Positions 24,529 through 32,898 of a stretch of 64,000 nt of DNA are shown here, piece after piece. The notes beneath the pieces were generated by a model that saw only the letters and a program-made list of their open reading frames with translations, was not told where the DNA came from and made no database searches. Source of the DNA: an uncultured Pelagibacteraceae bacterium (lineage in GTDB: Bacteria > Pseudomonadota > Alphaproteobacteria > Pelagibacterales > Pelagibacteraceae); NCBI GenBank assembly GCA_902535505.1, contig CACATS010000001.1, positions 1 to 64,000 on the forward strand, written 5' to 3'. Both the position numbers and the translations under genes were made by a program. How positions within the stretch are numbered: the first letter of the stretch is position 1; every line of letters begins with the position of its first letter.

Positions 24529-26994
24529 CTATTTAATATTTAAAGAAAGGAGTTTATTAAATGGATTTTCTTTTTTGTCAAATCGTATTATTTTCTCTTT
24601 TCTCTTTTTTTCTCCTTTAAATATATAAGTATCCACTGCAACATCCTTTTTATAATTCATATTTATCATTAATTTATAAAAATTCTCTTTGGAACAACCT
24701 AATAGATTCATCATTTCAGAATTTACTTTGAATTTTTTATCTTTGGTATTATCGATAATTTTGAGAAATAGTTTCTCTAAAATATCAATTCTCACAAAGA
24801 ATTCCTTAAATTTTTCGAATCCGCATAGAAGTAAAAAATTTTTGTCAAAATTTGTATTTATCAAAAAATTTAAACCTGATTTAGGGATTAAATTATTGTT
24901 AGATAAATTATAAAACATTTTCCATAAACTAATTCGAAATTCCACAGCCTTAGGCTTTAACATTTTTGGTAGGTAAATATGGTATCTACCAATTTTGACT
25001 CCCATTCCCCACAGTTTTTTTCTTTCCTTGGAGGGAATTGATTTTACGATATTTTCTACAGCGCTACGTTTGATAACTCCATTATTTTCATATAATTGAA
25101 ATATAAGCCCCCTCAAATATTGATTTGAAACTTTATGATCCGTCAATTTTATCAGATCACCTAGAACTTCATTGATGTAATCTGCTAGCCAATTATTCAA
25201 AAATTTTAATAGTTTCATTTTCGACTCTTCATTTAATGTATCATCGGCAATTATCTCTATTTCAGGATTTAAGTAATCATTCCCCTTTTTTAATCTTGCT
25301 ATCGCATTTTCTTTCCAAATTATTTGATTTTCATTATTTATTGAGACTTCATTTTTTGTCAAAATTTCTTCAACTCTTTTTACCAGTTCTCCCTCAATTC
25401 CTTTTCTTGCAGCTTTCTTTATTGATTTAATATCTGTATCTAAAGTTTTGGAGGTTACCTCTATAATAAATTTTAGTCCTTTAAGTTCCCCAATCCTTTG
25501 GCCATCTATATAAATTTTATTTTCTTCGTTTATCTCCGTATTTAAAATTAAGTCTTGCTTTAAACTTCTTGAAAGAATACTTATCTTCTTATCTATAAAA
25601 CTTTTTGTAAGTTCCTCGTGTAATTTGTCTGATAATTTATCCTCTATACTTTTTGTTAATTGAACCCAATAGTCTGAATTTTCAACCCAATTTTTTTTGT
25701 TAGCCACATAAGACCATGTTCTCACATTAGACAATCTATGTGAAAGCAAGTCTACATTTCCGTGATCTTTTTCTAAGCCTTTAAGCTGCTCCTTCATAAA
25801 GATACTTGGTATTTTTTTTTTCCGTGTAGTTAAAAATTGAAATACTTTATCAACTACATTTATATGTTGCCCGTAAGCTTTTTTTTCAAAGTCAGGTATT
25901 TGACAGCATTCCCAAAGTATTTCTAAATTTTTATGGTAAATAATATTATTAGATCCCTTTTTTAAAAAAAATCTTAGCACGCTTTCGTCAAGAGAGTCAT
26001 TTGTTCTTATTAAATTTTTTTTGTTTGGCTTCAATTCAAGTGAACTAATTAATTTTTCAGGATTTTCAAAATTAAGATTTGAATTTCTCCAAAAAATTGT
26101 CTTTGTATAAGGTAATTGATGTTTTTCAATTTTTTCTATTTCATCAGAATTAAGAGTTTCACAATCACCAGTAGTGCCAAATCCACCGTCATTTTTATAT
26201 CTTCCAGCTCGACCTGCAATTTGAGACATTTCAATTAAGTTTAATCTTCTAGTTTTTTTTCCATCAAACTTTTTTAAATTAGAAAAATAAATTTCATTAA
26301 TATCCATATTCAAACCCATACCTATCGCATCTGTAGCGATTAAATAATCAACATCACCTGATTGATATAAGCCAACTTGAGAATTCCTTGTTTTTGGGCT
26401 AAGTGATCCCATGATCACAGCTGCACCACCCTTTTGTCTTCTTACTAATTCTGCGATTGCATAAACTTCTTCAATTGAAAAAGCTATAATTGCTGACTTC
26501 CTATCCAGTCTAGAAATTTTTTTAATACCCGAATAGCTAAGTTTAGAATATCTTTGCATCTTCTCGAACTCTACATTTTTTACTAGTTCACCAATTAAAT
26601 TTTCCATTACTTGAGACCCTAAAAACATGGTAAGTTTAGTTCCTCTGAACTCTAACAATCTTTCAGTAAAAATGTGACCTCTTTCTCTATCGGCACACAT
26701 TTGAATTTCATCAATAGCAACGAATTCAACGACTTTATCTTTTGGCATTGATTCAACTGTACAAATGAAGTAGTCGGCACTACTAGGAATAATCTTTTCC
26801 TCACCGGTTATAAGAGCAACTCTTTTAATCCCAACTTTATTTATACATTTGTCATAAACCTCTCTAGCAAGCAGTCTTAAGGGCAATCCAAATATACCAC
26901 TTTCGTAACTAAGCATTTTCTCTATAGCTACAAATGTTTTCCCCGTATTAGTTGGTCCCAGCAAAGCAGTAATTTTTTGAGATTGATTTTCCAT
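24529..26994 (-). CDS. Suv3-like superfamily 2 RNA/DNA helicase
   Basis: An 821-residue helicase related to mitochondrial Suv3. Motif I is LLGPTNTGKTFVAIEKM at about 12-28, followed by GLPLRLLAREVYDK, VALITGEEKI, motif II DEIQMCADRERGH at about 94-106 and LFLGSQV-like LGSQVM. In the second RecA domain DYLIATDAIGMGLNMDI at about 215-231 and EMSQIAGRAGRYKNDGGFGT at about 254-273 are intact. The remainder holds helical segments including PSKERKKLWGMGVKIGRYHIYLP near 663. It heads the run to TerB-like, fdxA and carD. Its substrate in bacteria is not established. Confidence 0.92.
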   Translation of the reverse strand: MENQSQKITALLGPTNTGKTFVAIEKMLSYESGIFGLPLRLLAREVYDKCINKVGIKRVALITGEEKIIPSSADYFICTVESMPKDKVVEFVAIDEIQMCADRERGHIFTERLLEFRGTKLTMFLGSQVMENLIGELVKNVEFEKMQRYSKLSYSGIKKISRLDRKSAIIAFSIEEVYAIAELVRRQKGGAAVIMGSLSPKTRNSQVGLYQSGDVDYLIATDAIGMGLNMDINEIYFSNLKKFDGKKTRRLNLIEMSQIAGRAGRYKNDGGFGTTGDCETLNSDEIEKIEKHQLPYTKTIFWRNSNLNFENPEKLISSLELKPNKKNLIRTNDSLDESVLRFFLKKGSNNIIYHKNLEILWECCQIPDFEKKAYGQHINVVDKVFQFLTTRKKKIPSIFMKEQLKGLEKDHGNVDLLSHRLSNVRTWSYVANKKNWVENSDYWVQLTKSIEDKLSDKLHEELTKSFIDKKISILSRSLKQDLILNTEINEENKIYIDGQRIGELKGLKFIIEVTSKTLDTDIKSIKKAARKGIEGELVKRVEEILTKNEVSINNENQIIWKENAIARLKKGNDYLNPEIEIIADDTLNEESKMKLLKFLNNWLADYINEVLGDLIKLTDHKVSNQYLRGLIFQLYENNGVIKRSAVENIVKSIPSKERKKLWGMGVKIGRYHIYLPKMLKPKAVEFRISLWKMFYNLSNNNLIPKSGLNFLINTNFDKNFLLLCGFEKFKEFFVRIDILEKLFLKIIDNTKDKKFKVNSEMMNLLGCSKENFYKLMINMNYKKDVAVDTYIFKGEKKRKEKIIRFDKKENPFNKLLSLNIK

Positions 26995-27078
26995 TTTTGT
27001 GTCAGTTAATTTTTTTTACACTATATATAGATCAAGGTTGAGAACAAAATAAGATTAAAACATGACCGAATCGATTTG

Positions 27079-27104
27079 TCAAATGTTCCTGTTTTAACAT
27101 TTGA
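27079..27104. promoter_or_regulatory. Perfect inverted repeat upstream of the aminotransferase, candidate operator
   Basis: TCAAATGTT (27079-27087) and AACATTTGA (27096-27104) form an exact 9-base inverted repeat with an 8-base spacer. The right arm ends one base before a candidate -35 (TTGACT, 27106-27111), so a bound dimeric regulator would touch the promoter. The size fits GntR- or LacI-like operators, but no regulator gene of these families is in view. Confidence 0.55.
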
Positions 27105-27105
27105 T

Positions 27106-27135
27106 TTGACTTCTAATGGTCAGTCCCCGTATAGG
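27106..27135 (+). promoter_or_regulatory. Candidate promoter of the aminotransferase-TRAP run
   Basis: TTGACT (27106-27111), an 18-base spacer and TATAGG (27130-27135) make a plausible sigma-70 promoter. Transcription would start near 27142, only about ten bases before the ATG at 27152. No Shine-Dalgarno is visible, so the message may be nearly leaderless. Confidence 0.5.
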
Positions 27136-27151
27136 TAGATGTGTTTATTAA

Positions 27152-28390
27152 ATGACACAAAAAGTAAAAAAAAATATTTTAAAGTTAAAAGAGTCTTCCA
27201 CTTTAGCAATTAACGAAAGATCAAAAGAACTAATTAAATCTGGAAAAAAAATCTACAGATTTGGTTTTGGACAGTCTCCTTTTCAAATACCAGAAAACAT
27301 AGTTGATGTATTAAAATCAAATGCTCACAGAAAAGAATATTTGCCTATTCAAGGCTTGCCCGAATTGAGAGAAAAAATATCAAAATATTTATTTGATAGA
27401 ACAGGAGTAAAATACTCAAAAGAAAATATATTAATCACACCAGGTTCAAAAGAAGCCATGTTGCTAATGCACATAACGTTTAATGGAGAAATTTTAACTC
27501 CTGCTCCAAGTTGGGTTTCTTATGAACCACAAGCCGAAATTGGATCTAATAAAGTCCATTGGCTAGAAACCTCAAGATCTAACAACTGGTTTCCAACAGC
27601 AAAAGAACTTGAAAATAAACTCAAAAAAATAGGTAGAAAAAAAAATATTATTTTAATATTGAATTCACCAAACAATCCATCTGGAGCAGTTTGTAATAAT
27701 TTAAAAGAGTTAGCTTCTGTTGCAAAAAAATACAAATTAATTATTCTTTCTGATGAAATTTATACGGATTTGTCTTTTGACAATGATTACAAATCTATTT
27801 CTGAATTTTATCCAGAAAATACATTTATTAGTGGCGGCCTTAGCAAATGGTGTGGAGCAGGTGGGTGGAGACTAGGTTTCTTAGCAGTGCCAAACGGATT
27901 GAAAGAATTTATGAAAAGTTTAAAATCATTAGCAAGCGAGTCTTATTCAACTGTAAATACACCGACTCAGTTTGCTGCAGTAGAAGCGTATAATGGTAAT
28001 TACGAGAGTTATAGATTGAAAGTCAGAGCGATACTTAATGCTGTAGGGACATATGTTTACAACAACCTTAAGTCAAATAAAGTTTTAATAAATCCACCAC
28101 AAGGTGGATTTTATTTGATGCCTGAATTTAAAAATAAAAAATTTAAAACTTCAGCTCAATTATGCGATATAATTTTGAAAGAGACAGGTATTGCGATGCT
28201 TCCTGGATCGGATTTTGGCTTTAAACCAAAAAAAATGCTCACAAGATTAAGTTATACAGACTTTGACGGAATAGAATTTTTTAAAAATGTATCAAGTTAT
28301 AAATCTATTAGTGAGGAAATGGTCAAGACTTATGCCCCAAATGTAGTTGAAGGTGTAACAAAGCTATCAAATTGGGCTAAAAATTTATGA
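27152..28390 (+). CDS. PLP-dependent class I/II aminotransferase
   Basis: A 412-residue fold-type I aminotransferase of the aspartate-aminotransferase superfamily. EYLPIQGLPELREKISKYL at about 63-81, ITPGSKEAMLLM at about 96-107, LNSPNNPSGAVC at about 170-181, SDEIYTDLSFD at about 200-210 and SGGLSKWCGAGGWRLGFLA at about 228-246 (PLP lysine in SKW) are present. The C-terminal substrate-carboxylate Arg probably lies in LTRLSYTDFDG near 370. The substrate is not identifiable. It precedes a TAXI TRAP transporter on the same strand by 63 bases, so it may act on the imported compound. Confidence 0.88.
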   Translation: MTQKVKKNILKLKESSTLAINERSKELIKSGKKIYRFGFGQSPFQIPENIVDVLKSNAHRKEYLPIQGLPELREKISKYLFDRTGVKYSKENILITPGSKEAMLLMHITFNGEILTPAPSWVSYEPQAEIGSNKVHWLETSRSNNWFPTAKELENKLKKIGRKKNIILILNSPNNPSGAVCNNLKELASVAKKYKLIILSDEIYTDLSFDNDYKSISEFYPENTFISGGLSKWCGAGGWRLGFLAVPNGLKEFMKSLKSLASESYSTVNTPTQFAAVEAYNGNYESYRLKVRAILNAVGTYVYNNLKSNKVLINPPQGGFYLMPEFKNKKFKTSAQLCDIILKETGIAMLPGSDFGFKPKKMLTRLSYTDFDGIEFFKNVSSYKSISEEMVKTYAPNVVEGVTKLSNWAKNL

Positions 28391-28453
28391 GAATCTCTTT
28401 GACCTCAATTAAATTACATAGTTAAATTAACCATTATAACAAGAGGAGATCAC

Positions 28454-29452
28454 ATGAAAAAAATGACGTCATTGATTTCAGCGGTACTAGTAATGTTTGC
28501 TTTTTCAAGTCCCATTACTTCAATCGCAAAATCAGCAGAGTTCTTTTCAATAGGAACTGGAGGACCAACTGGAGTTTATTTCCAAGTAGGAAATGCTGTT
28601 TGTAAAATGGTAGCAACAATACAATCAGCAGATCATGGAAGAAAAAAAGGAACAGACAAAGCATATAGATGTTCTGCTCCATCAACAGGAGGTTCTACTT
28701 ATAATATTGGTCAAATTATGCAAGGTGAGTTACAGTTTGGTGTTGCACAATCAGACTGGCAGTACCATGCTTATAACGGAACTAGACCTGATAAAGTAAA
28801 GCCTTACGACAAGTTAAGAGCAGTATTTTCAGCTCACCCGGAACCATTTCAAATTATTGCTAGAAAAGGTTCTAGAATAAAAGACTGGAAGTCACTTGAA
28901 GGAAAAAAAGTAAATATTGGTAATCCTGGCTCAGGTCAAAGAGGTACTTTTGAAGTTCTTATGGAAGCTCACGGTGTAGATACTGGATATTTTGGATCTA
29001 CTTCTGAACTTACATCTTCAGAACAATCAGGTGCACTTTGCGATAAGAAAATAGATGCATTTGGATACACCGTAGGTGTTCCTAATGCTGGTGTTGCACA
29101 GTCAACAGATGGATGTGGAGCAAGCATAATAAATTTAGATACAGATGCAGTTAAAAAACTTGTAGCTGATAATCCTTTTTATGCATTTGCAACTATACCA
29201 AAAGGAACGTACAAAACTTCTAAAAAAGACGTAACTACTTTTGGCGTGATGGCATCTTTCGTAACAAGTGCAGACGTATCAGATGACTTAGTTTATGCAG
29301 TAACAAAAGCTGTTTTTGAAAATTTAGATAGTTTCAAAAAACAACATCCTGCATTTGCAAATCTAGATCCTAAAAAAATGATCAAAGATGGTTTATCTGC
29401 TCCGTTACACCCAGGTGCAATTAAATATTATAAAGAAAAAGGCTTAATGTAA
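28454..29452 (+). CDS. TAXI-family TRAP transporter solute-binding protein
   Basis: The 332-residue periplasmic binding protein has a signal peptide (about residues 1-28, ending near SIAKSAEF). The TAXI family start follows: FFSIGTGGPTGVYFQVGNAV at about 30-49. GGSTYNIGQIMQGELQFGVAQSDW near 80, VNIGNPGSGQRGTFEVLME near 155 and the C-terminal LHPGAIKYYKEKG are characteristic. A strong Shine-Dalgarno AGAGGAGAT sits just before the ATG, consistent with high expression. It supplies the TRAP permease encoded next. TAXI ligands known elsewhere include glutamate-like amino acids; here the ligand is unknown. Confidence 0.95.
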   Translation: MKKMTSLISAVLVMFAFSSPITSIAKSAEFFSIGTGGPTGVYFQVGNAVCKMVATIQSADHGRKKGTDKAYRCSAPSTGGSTYNIGQIMQGELQFGVAQSDWQYHAYNGTRPDKVKPYDKLRAVFSAHPEPFQIIARKGSRIKDWKSLEGKKVNIGNPGSGQRGTFEVLMEAHGVDTGYFGSTSELTSSEQSGALCDKKIDAFGYTVGVPNAGVAQSTDGCGASIINLDTDAVKKLVADNPFYAFATIPKGTYKTSKKDVTTFGVMASFVTSADVSDDLVYAVTKAVFENLDSFKKQHPAFANLDPKKMIKDGLSAPLHPGAIKYYKEKGLM

Positions 29453-29467
29453 GCTAAGAAAAATTAA

Positions 29468-29497
29468 GGCCCAGTTGAAAGACTGGGCCTTTTTTTT
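29468..29497 (+). terminator. Intrinsic terminator between TRAP binding protein and permease
   Basis: GGCCCAGT (29468-29475) pairs perfectly with ACTGGGCC (29482-29489) around loop TGAAAG, followed by eight T residues. It lies 16 bases after the binding-protein stop and 11 bases before the permease start. It should make most transcripts end after the binding-protein gene, raising its level relative to the permease. Confidence 0.93.
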
Positions 29498-29508
29498 ATG
29501 CTCATCAA

Positions 29509-31869
29509 ATGTCACAAGTAAATGAAAGTTTTTTTAAGAAGCACGATGATGAAGGTGGCTCAAGAAGAATTCTCAAAAGTTGGAATCTAAAGTTAGTTGG
29601 TTTTTTAGCTATAACCTGGTCATTGTTTCAATTATGGTATGCTTCGCCACTTCCATTTTTATTAGACTTTGGAAAATTAATTGATGTTCCCGCAAGAGCA
29701 ATTCATCTAGCTTTTGGAATGGGTCTTTGTTTTTTAGCTTACCCGGCACTAAAATCAAAAAGAAATTCATCAATTAATATTTTTGATTTTATATTAGCTT
29801 TAGTTTCTATCCTAGCTACGTTTTATCTGGTCATAGAATATGAGGGTTTAGTTTATAGGCAGGGCATTCTTTCCTCAGTTGAACTCTTTGGTTTTAAGAT
29901 TTCTTATGAACTAATTCTCGGAAGCATAGGAATCTTACTTCTTTTAGAGGCAACTAGAAGAGCGATTGGAATTCCACTGGTAGCTATAGCTTTAATATTT
30001 TTATTATTTTCAATTTTTGGACAAAAAATGCCAGATTTAATTTCTCACCAAGGTTTATCGTTAACAAGACTTGTTGGCTATCATTGGTTTGGTGGGGAAG
30101 CGATCTTTGGAATACCTATAAGTGTTTCTGTGAGTTTTATTTTTCTTTTTGTTTTATTTGGAGCAACTTTAGATGCTGCTGGAGGTGGGAAATATTTTCT
30201 TAACCTCGCATTTGCACTAGTAGGTAGGATGAGAGGAGGTCCTGCTAAAGCGGCTATTTTAGCTTCTGGACTAACTGGACTAATTTCTGGATCATCAGTA
30301 GCAAATACTGTGACAACTGGAACTTTTACGATTCCAATAATGAAAAGAACAGGTCTGACTTCAACAAAAGCAGGAGCTATCGAAGTTGCTGCATCTGTGA
30401 ACGGACAAATTATGCCGCCAATCATGGGGGCGGCAGCTTTTGTTATGGCAGAATTGTTAGGAATTTCATATTTCACAGTGATTACTCACGCATTTCTACC
30501 TGCAATTATTTCTTACATAGCTTTATTTTATATCTCGCATCTGGAGTCGGTAAAATTAAATATAAAAGGACTACCAGATGATCAAATACCGCCATTAGGA
30601 AAAACATTTTTAAGTGGAATTCATTTTTTAATACCAATATTTATACTAGTTTATTTATTACTAGTTGAACGATGGACAGCGGCGTCTGCAGTATTTTACT
30701 CAATTTTATCTCTATTCATAATAATAATTGTTAGAGAGGTTTTTACTGCAATTAGATTAAACGAGGGTTTCTTAAGTGGATTAAGAGAAGGGTACAATAA
30801 AGTCATCACCGGATTAGAAAAAGGAGCTCTTAATATGATTAGCGTAGCAATAGCTATTGCGACTGCTGGAATAATTGTTGGTGCAGTAGCATCGACTGGT
30901 TTAAGCAACAATCTAATAGTTATTGTAGAGGCAATCTCTGGAGGAAATGTAATCACACTACTTTTGTTAACTGCGGTACTTTGCATTATTTTAGGAATGG
31001 GTTTACCCACTACAGCTAACTATTTAGTTGTAGCTGCTTTGATGGCTCAAGTAGTCGTAGAAGTAGGGAGCGCCTCTGGATATGTCTTCCCTTTAATTGC
31101 CATTCATTTATATGTTTTCTACTATGGTTTAATGGCAGATGTCACACCACCAGTTGGTCTAGCATCTTATGCTGCGGCAGCAATTTCAAAGGCAGATCCA
31201 ATAAGAACTGGAGTCCAAGCATTTTGGTATAGTTTAAGGACAGGAATTTTACCAATTGTATTTATTTTTAATTCTGAACTACTTTTGATCGGTATTGAAA
31301 GTTTTTGGCATGGTTTAGTTGTTGTTGTGACCTCTCTTACAGCAATTTTAATTTTTACTGCTGCTACTCAAGGATGGTTTATAAATCGACTGAGATGGTA
31401 TGAAATAATAATATTTTTACTAATTTCAATGTCATTATTTAGACCTGGATATATCTTAGATAAATTTTATCCTAAATTTGAAAAACAAGTGCTTCAAGTT
31501 GATACATTAAACAGTATTGAATTTGACCCCCAAAGAGAAGTTCACGTCAAAGTAACAAGAAGGACAGAATACGGTGATAGATATAAACTATTTGTTATTG
31601 AGAAAGAAAGCTTTGATAAAAAATTTAATTTTGAGGAATACGGTGTTAATTTAATTAACGAAGACGGCAGGCTTACAGTTGATACTTTAAAATGGAACGG
31701 GTTAGCTAAAAAATCAGGCTTTGAAACAGATGATGTAATTATCGAACTTAAGATTGAAAATCTTGATAGACCAAACAAGTCTATCATTTATCCATTTTCA
31801 TTTTTACTAATTGCTATTTTTGGCTATTTAAATTTAAGATTTGGGAAAAACGATACCAAGCCCAAATAA
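29509..31869 (+). CDS. TRAP transporter fused permease (4TM/12TM) with C-terminal DUF3394-like domain
   Basis: The 786-residue protein fuses the small and large TRAP membrane subunits, as usual for TAXI systems. The N-terminal part has about five segments (res 28-165); the large-subunit part follows with GLISGSSVANTVTTGTFTIP near 255 and ASVNGQIMPPIMGAAAFVMA near 293. GMGLPTTANYLVVAALMAQV near 497 and YGLMADVTPPVGLASYAAAA near 543 are large-subunit signatures. After about residue 650 there is a soluble DUF3394/PDZ-like region (WNGLAKKSGFETDDVIIELK near 723) and a last membrane segment. It follows the internal terminator; no Shine-Dalgarno is visible. Confidence 0.94.
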   Translation: MSQVNESFFKKHDDEGGSRRILKSWNLKLVGFLAITWSLFQLWYASPLPFLLDFGKLIDVPARAIHLAFGMGLCFLAYPALKSKRNSSINIFDFILALVSILATFYLVIEYEGLVYRQGILSSVELFGFKISYELILGSIGILLLLEATRRAIGIPLVAIALIFLLFSIFGQKMPDLISHQGLSLTRLVGYHWFGGEAIFGIPISVSVSFIFLFVLFGATLDAAGGGKYFLNLAFALVGRMRGGPAKAAILASGLTGLISGSSVANTVTTGTFTIPIMKRTGLTSTKAGAIEVAASVNGQIMPPIMGAAAFVMAELLGISYFTVITHAFLPAIISYIALFYISHLESVKLNIKGLPDDQIPPLGKTFLSGIHFLIPIFILVYLLLVERWTAASAVFYSILSLFIIIIVREVFTAIRLNEGFLSGLREGYNKVITGLEKGALNMISVAIAIATAGIIVGAVASTGLSNNLIVIVEAISGGNVITLLLLTAVLCIILGMGLPTTANYLVVAALMAQVVVEVGSASGYVFPLIAIHLYVFYYGLMADVTPPVGLASYAAAAISKADPIRTGVQAFWYSLRTGILPIVFIFNSELLLIGIESFWHGLVVVVTSLTAILIFTAATQGWFINRLRWYEIIIFLLISMSLFRPGYILDKFYPKFEKQVLQVDTLNSIEFDPQREVHVKVTRRTEYGDRYKLFVIEKESFDKKFNFEEYGVNLINEDGRLTVDTLKWNGLAKKSGFETDDVIIELKIENLDRPNKSIIYPFSFLLIAIFGYLNLRFGKNDTKPK

Positions 31870-31899
31870 ATTTTTTTAAAAACTTAATTAATTATTTTA

Positions 31900-31944
31900 T
31901 TACATTACTAAAATAAGTAATATTATAACTGCAAGTATTTCCAT
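31900..31944 (-). CDS. 14-residue hydrophobic micro-ORF with perfect Shine-Dalgarno
   Basis: The minus strand reads AGGAGGTGATTTT, then an ATG and 14 codons, MEILAVIILLILVM, then TAA. AGGAGGTGA matches the 3' end of 16S rRNA over nine bases, far above the Shine-Dalgarno strength of nearby genes. The peptide would be a very short membrane helix. There is no known family and no conservation data here. It lies in a 330-base stretch (31870-32199) whose only other content is a 50-residue ORF on the opposite strand. Confidence 0.45.
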   Translation of the reverse strand: MEILAVIILLILVM

Positions 31945-31989
31945 AAAATCACCTCCTAAAAAATATTAAAAATTTTTTGTGTTTTAATT

Positions 31990-32142
31990 ATGATTAAGTG
32001 GTTGTATTTATTTTTCTGTAAGGTTGGATTACATAGGTTCGAAAAAGTTGATATAAACTATAGTTTTGGTCCCGGTGGTTCAACTGAAACGATAAAATGT
32101 AAAGATTGTGGGATTAAAAAAATTAGAAGAAAAAAAGATTGA
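31990..32142 (+). CDS. Small CxxC protein, function unknown
   Basis: A 50-residue ORF starting MIKWLYLFFCKVGLHRFEK and ending IKCKDCGIKKIRRKKD. It contains CKDCG near residue 37 plus Cys10 and His15, which together could bind zinc in the manner of very small zinc-ribbon or DUF1660-type proteins. The tail is strongly basic. No Shine-Dalgarno is visible, and GC content matches the surroundings. A protein of this pattern is plausible but unproven. Confidence 0.5.
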   Translation: MIKWLYLFFCKVGLHRFEKVDINYSFGPGGSTETIKCKDCGIKKIRRKKD

Positions 32143-32199
32143 TATCATTAAAATAAAAAACCGCAGTGAAATAAATTTAAAATTGTTTAAACTCTCCCT

Positions 32200-32898
32200 A
32201 TGAAATTCATCTTGAAAATATCATTTTTTTTATCTGTCCTCTGCACCTCAATTAACGCAGAGGTGAACTTTCAACAAAAAAAATTTTATTACGAAAATTT
32301 AGTTAAAAATTGGTCTAAAATATTTCCAGATAGCAATAGGAATGCTGCTGGTCCGAGGTTTTTCAAATATTTAATAGATCAAGACTTAACTTATGAAGAG
32401 TTTAAAGAATATAATAAATTTTATTGTCCTGTTTCAGGTTCTTTAATTAACCCAGGAGAAAAACCTGATTATATTTATGTTAAGGAGTTAAGAACACAAA
32501 AAAATATTTGTGGTGAGCTTTATAGATGTTGTTGGCCCTGTTCTTGTGATCTAATGAATTATACAAAAGTTAAAAAAATTAATCATAAATTTAAAGATGG
32601 TTCAAAAAAAATTGATGTTTTGTTAATAAATAACCCTTGTTCAAAAAAAGATTTTCCTAAGGAAGTAAATAGAAATTATTTTTGTAAAAATCAAAGACTC
32701 AATGATGATGAAGTATTTGTAGTTGATGGTAAACTTGTGATAGGTCTTTTTTATGAAGCCAAAAAATGTCAAAAAGCTGATATTAAAAAGATTGAAGCCA
32801 ATGAAATTACAGGCAGATTTTGTGCTTTTAAAAACGATATTCCGCTTGAAGAAATGAATATTGGTATGGGTGATATTTTTATTAGGATGGCGAGATAG
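32200..32898 (+). CDS. Secreted Cys-rich protein, function unknown
   Basis: The 232-residue protein has a signal peptide (about 1-20, cut near SINAEV). The mature part has ten cysteines, five of them clustered in CGELYRCCWPCSCDLMNY at about residues 107-124. The others are in FYCPVSG (about 76), NNPCSKKD, NYFCKN, AKKCQ and GRFCAF. The even number and export signal suggest disulfides or metal binding. I recognise no family. It has its own upstream stretch and its 3' end overlaps the convergent FG-GAP gene by 17 bases. Both genes look like accessory extracytoplasmic functions. Confidence 0.75.
   Translation: MKFILKISFFLSVLCTSINAEVNFQQKKFYYENLVKNWSKIFPDSNRNAAGPRFFKYLIDQDLTYEEFKEYNKFYCPVSGSLINPGEKPDYIYVKELRTQKNICGELYRCCWPCSCDLMNYTKVKKINHKFKDGSKKIDVLLINNPCSKKDFPKEVNRNYFCKNQRLNDDEVFVVDGKLVIGLFYEAKKCQKADIKKIEANEITGRFCAFKNDIPLEEMNIGMGDIFIRMAR

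Noticed and set aside
30081-30476. 131-residue open frame on the minus strand
   Set aside because: Antisense to the conserved TRAP permease core; no domain recognised.
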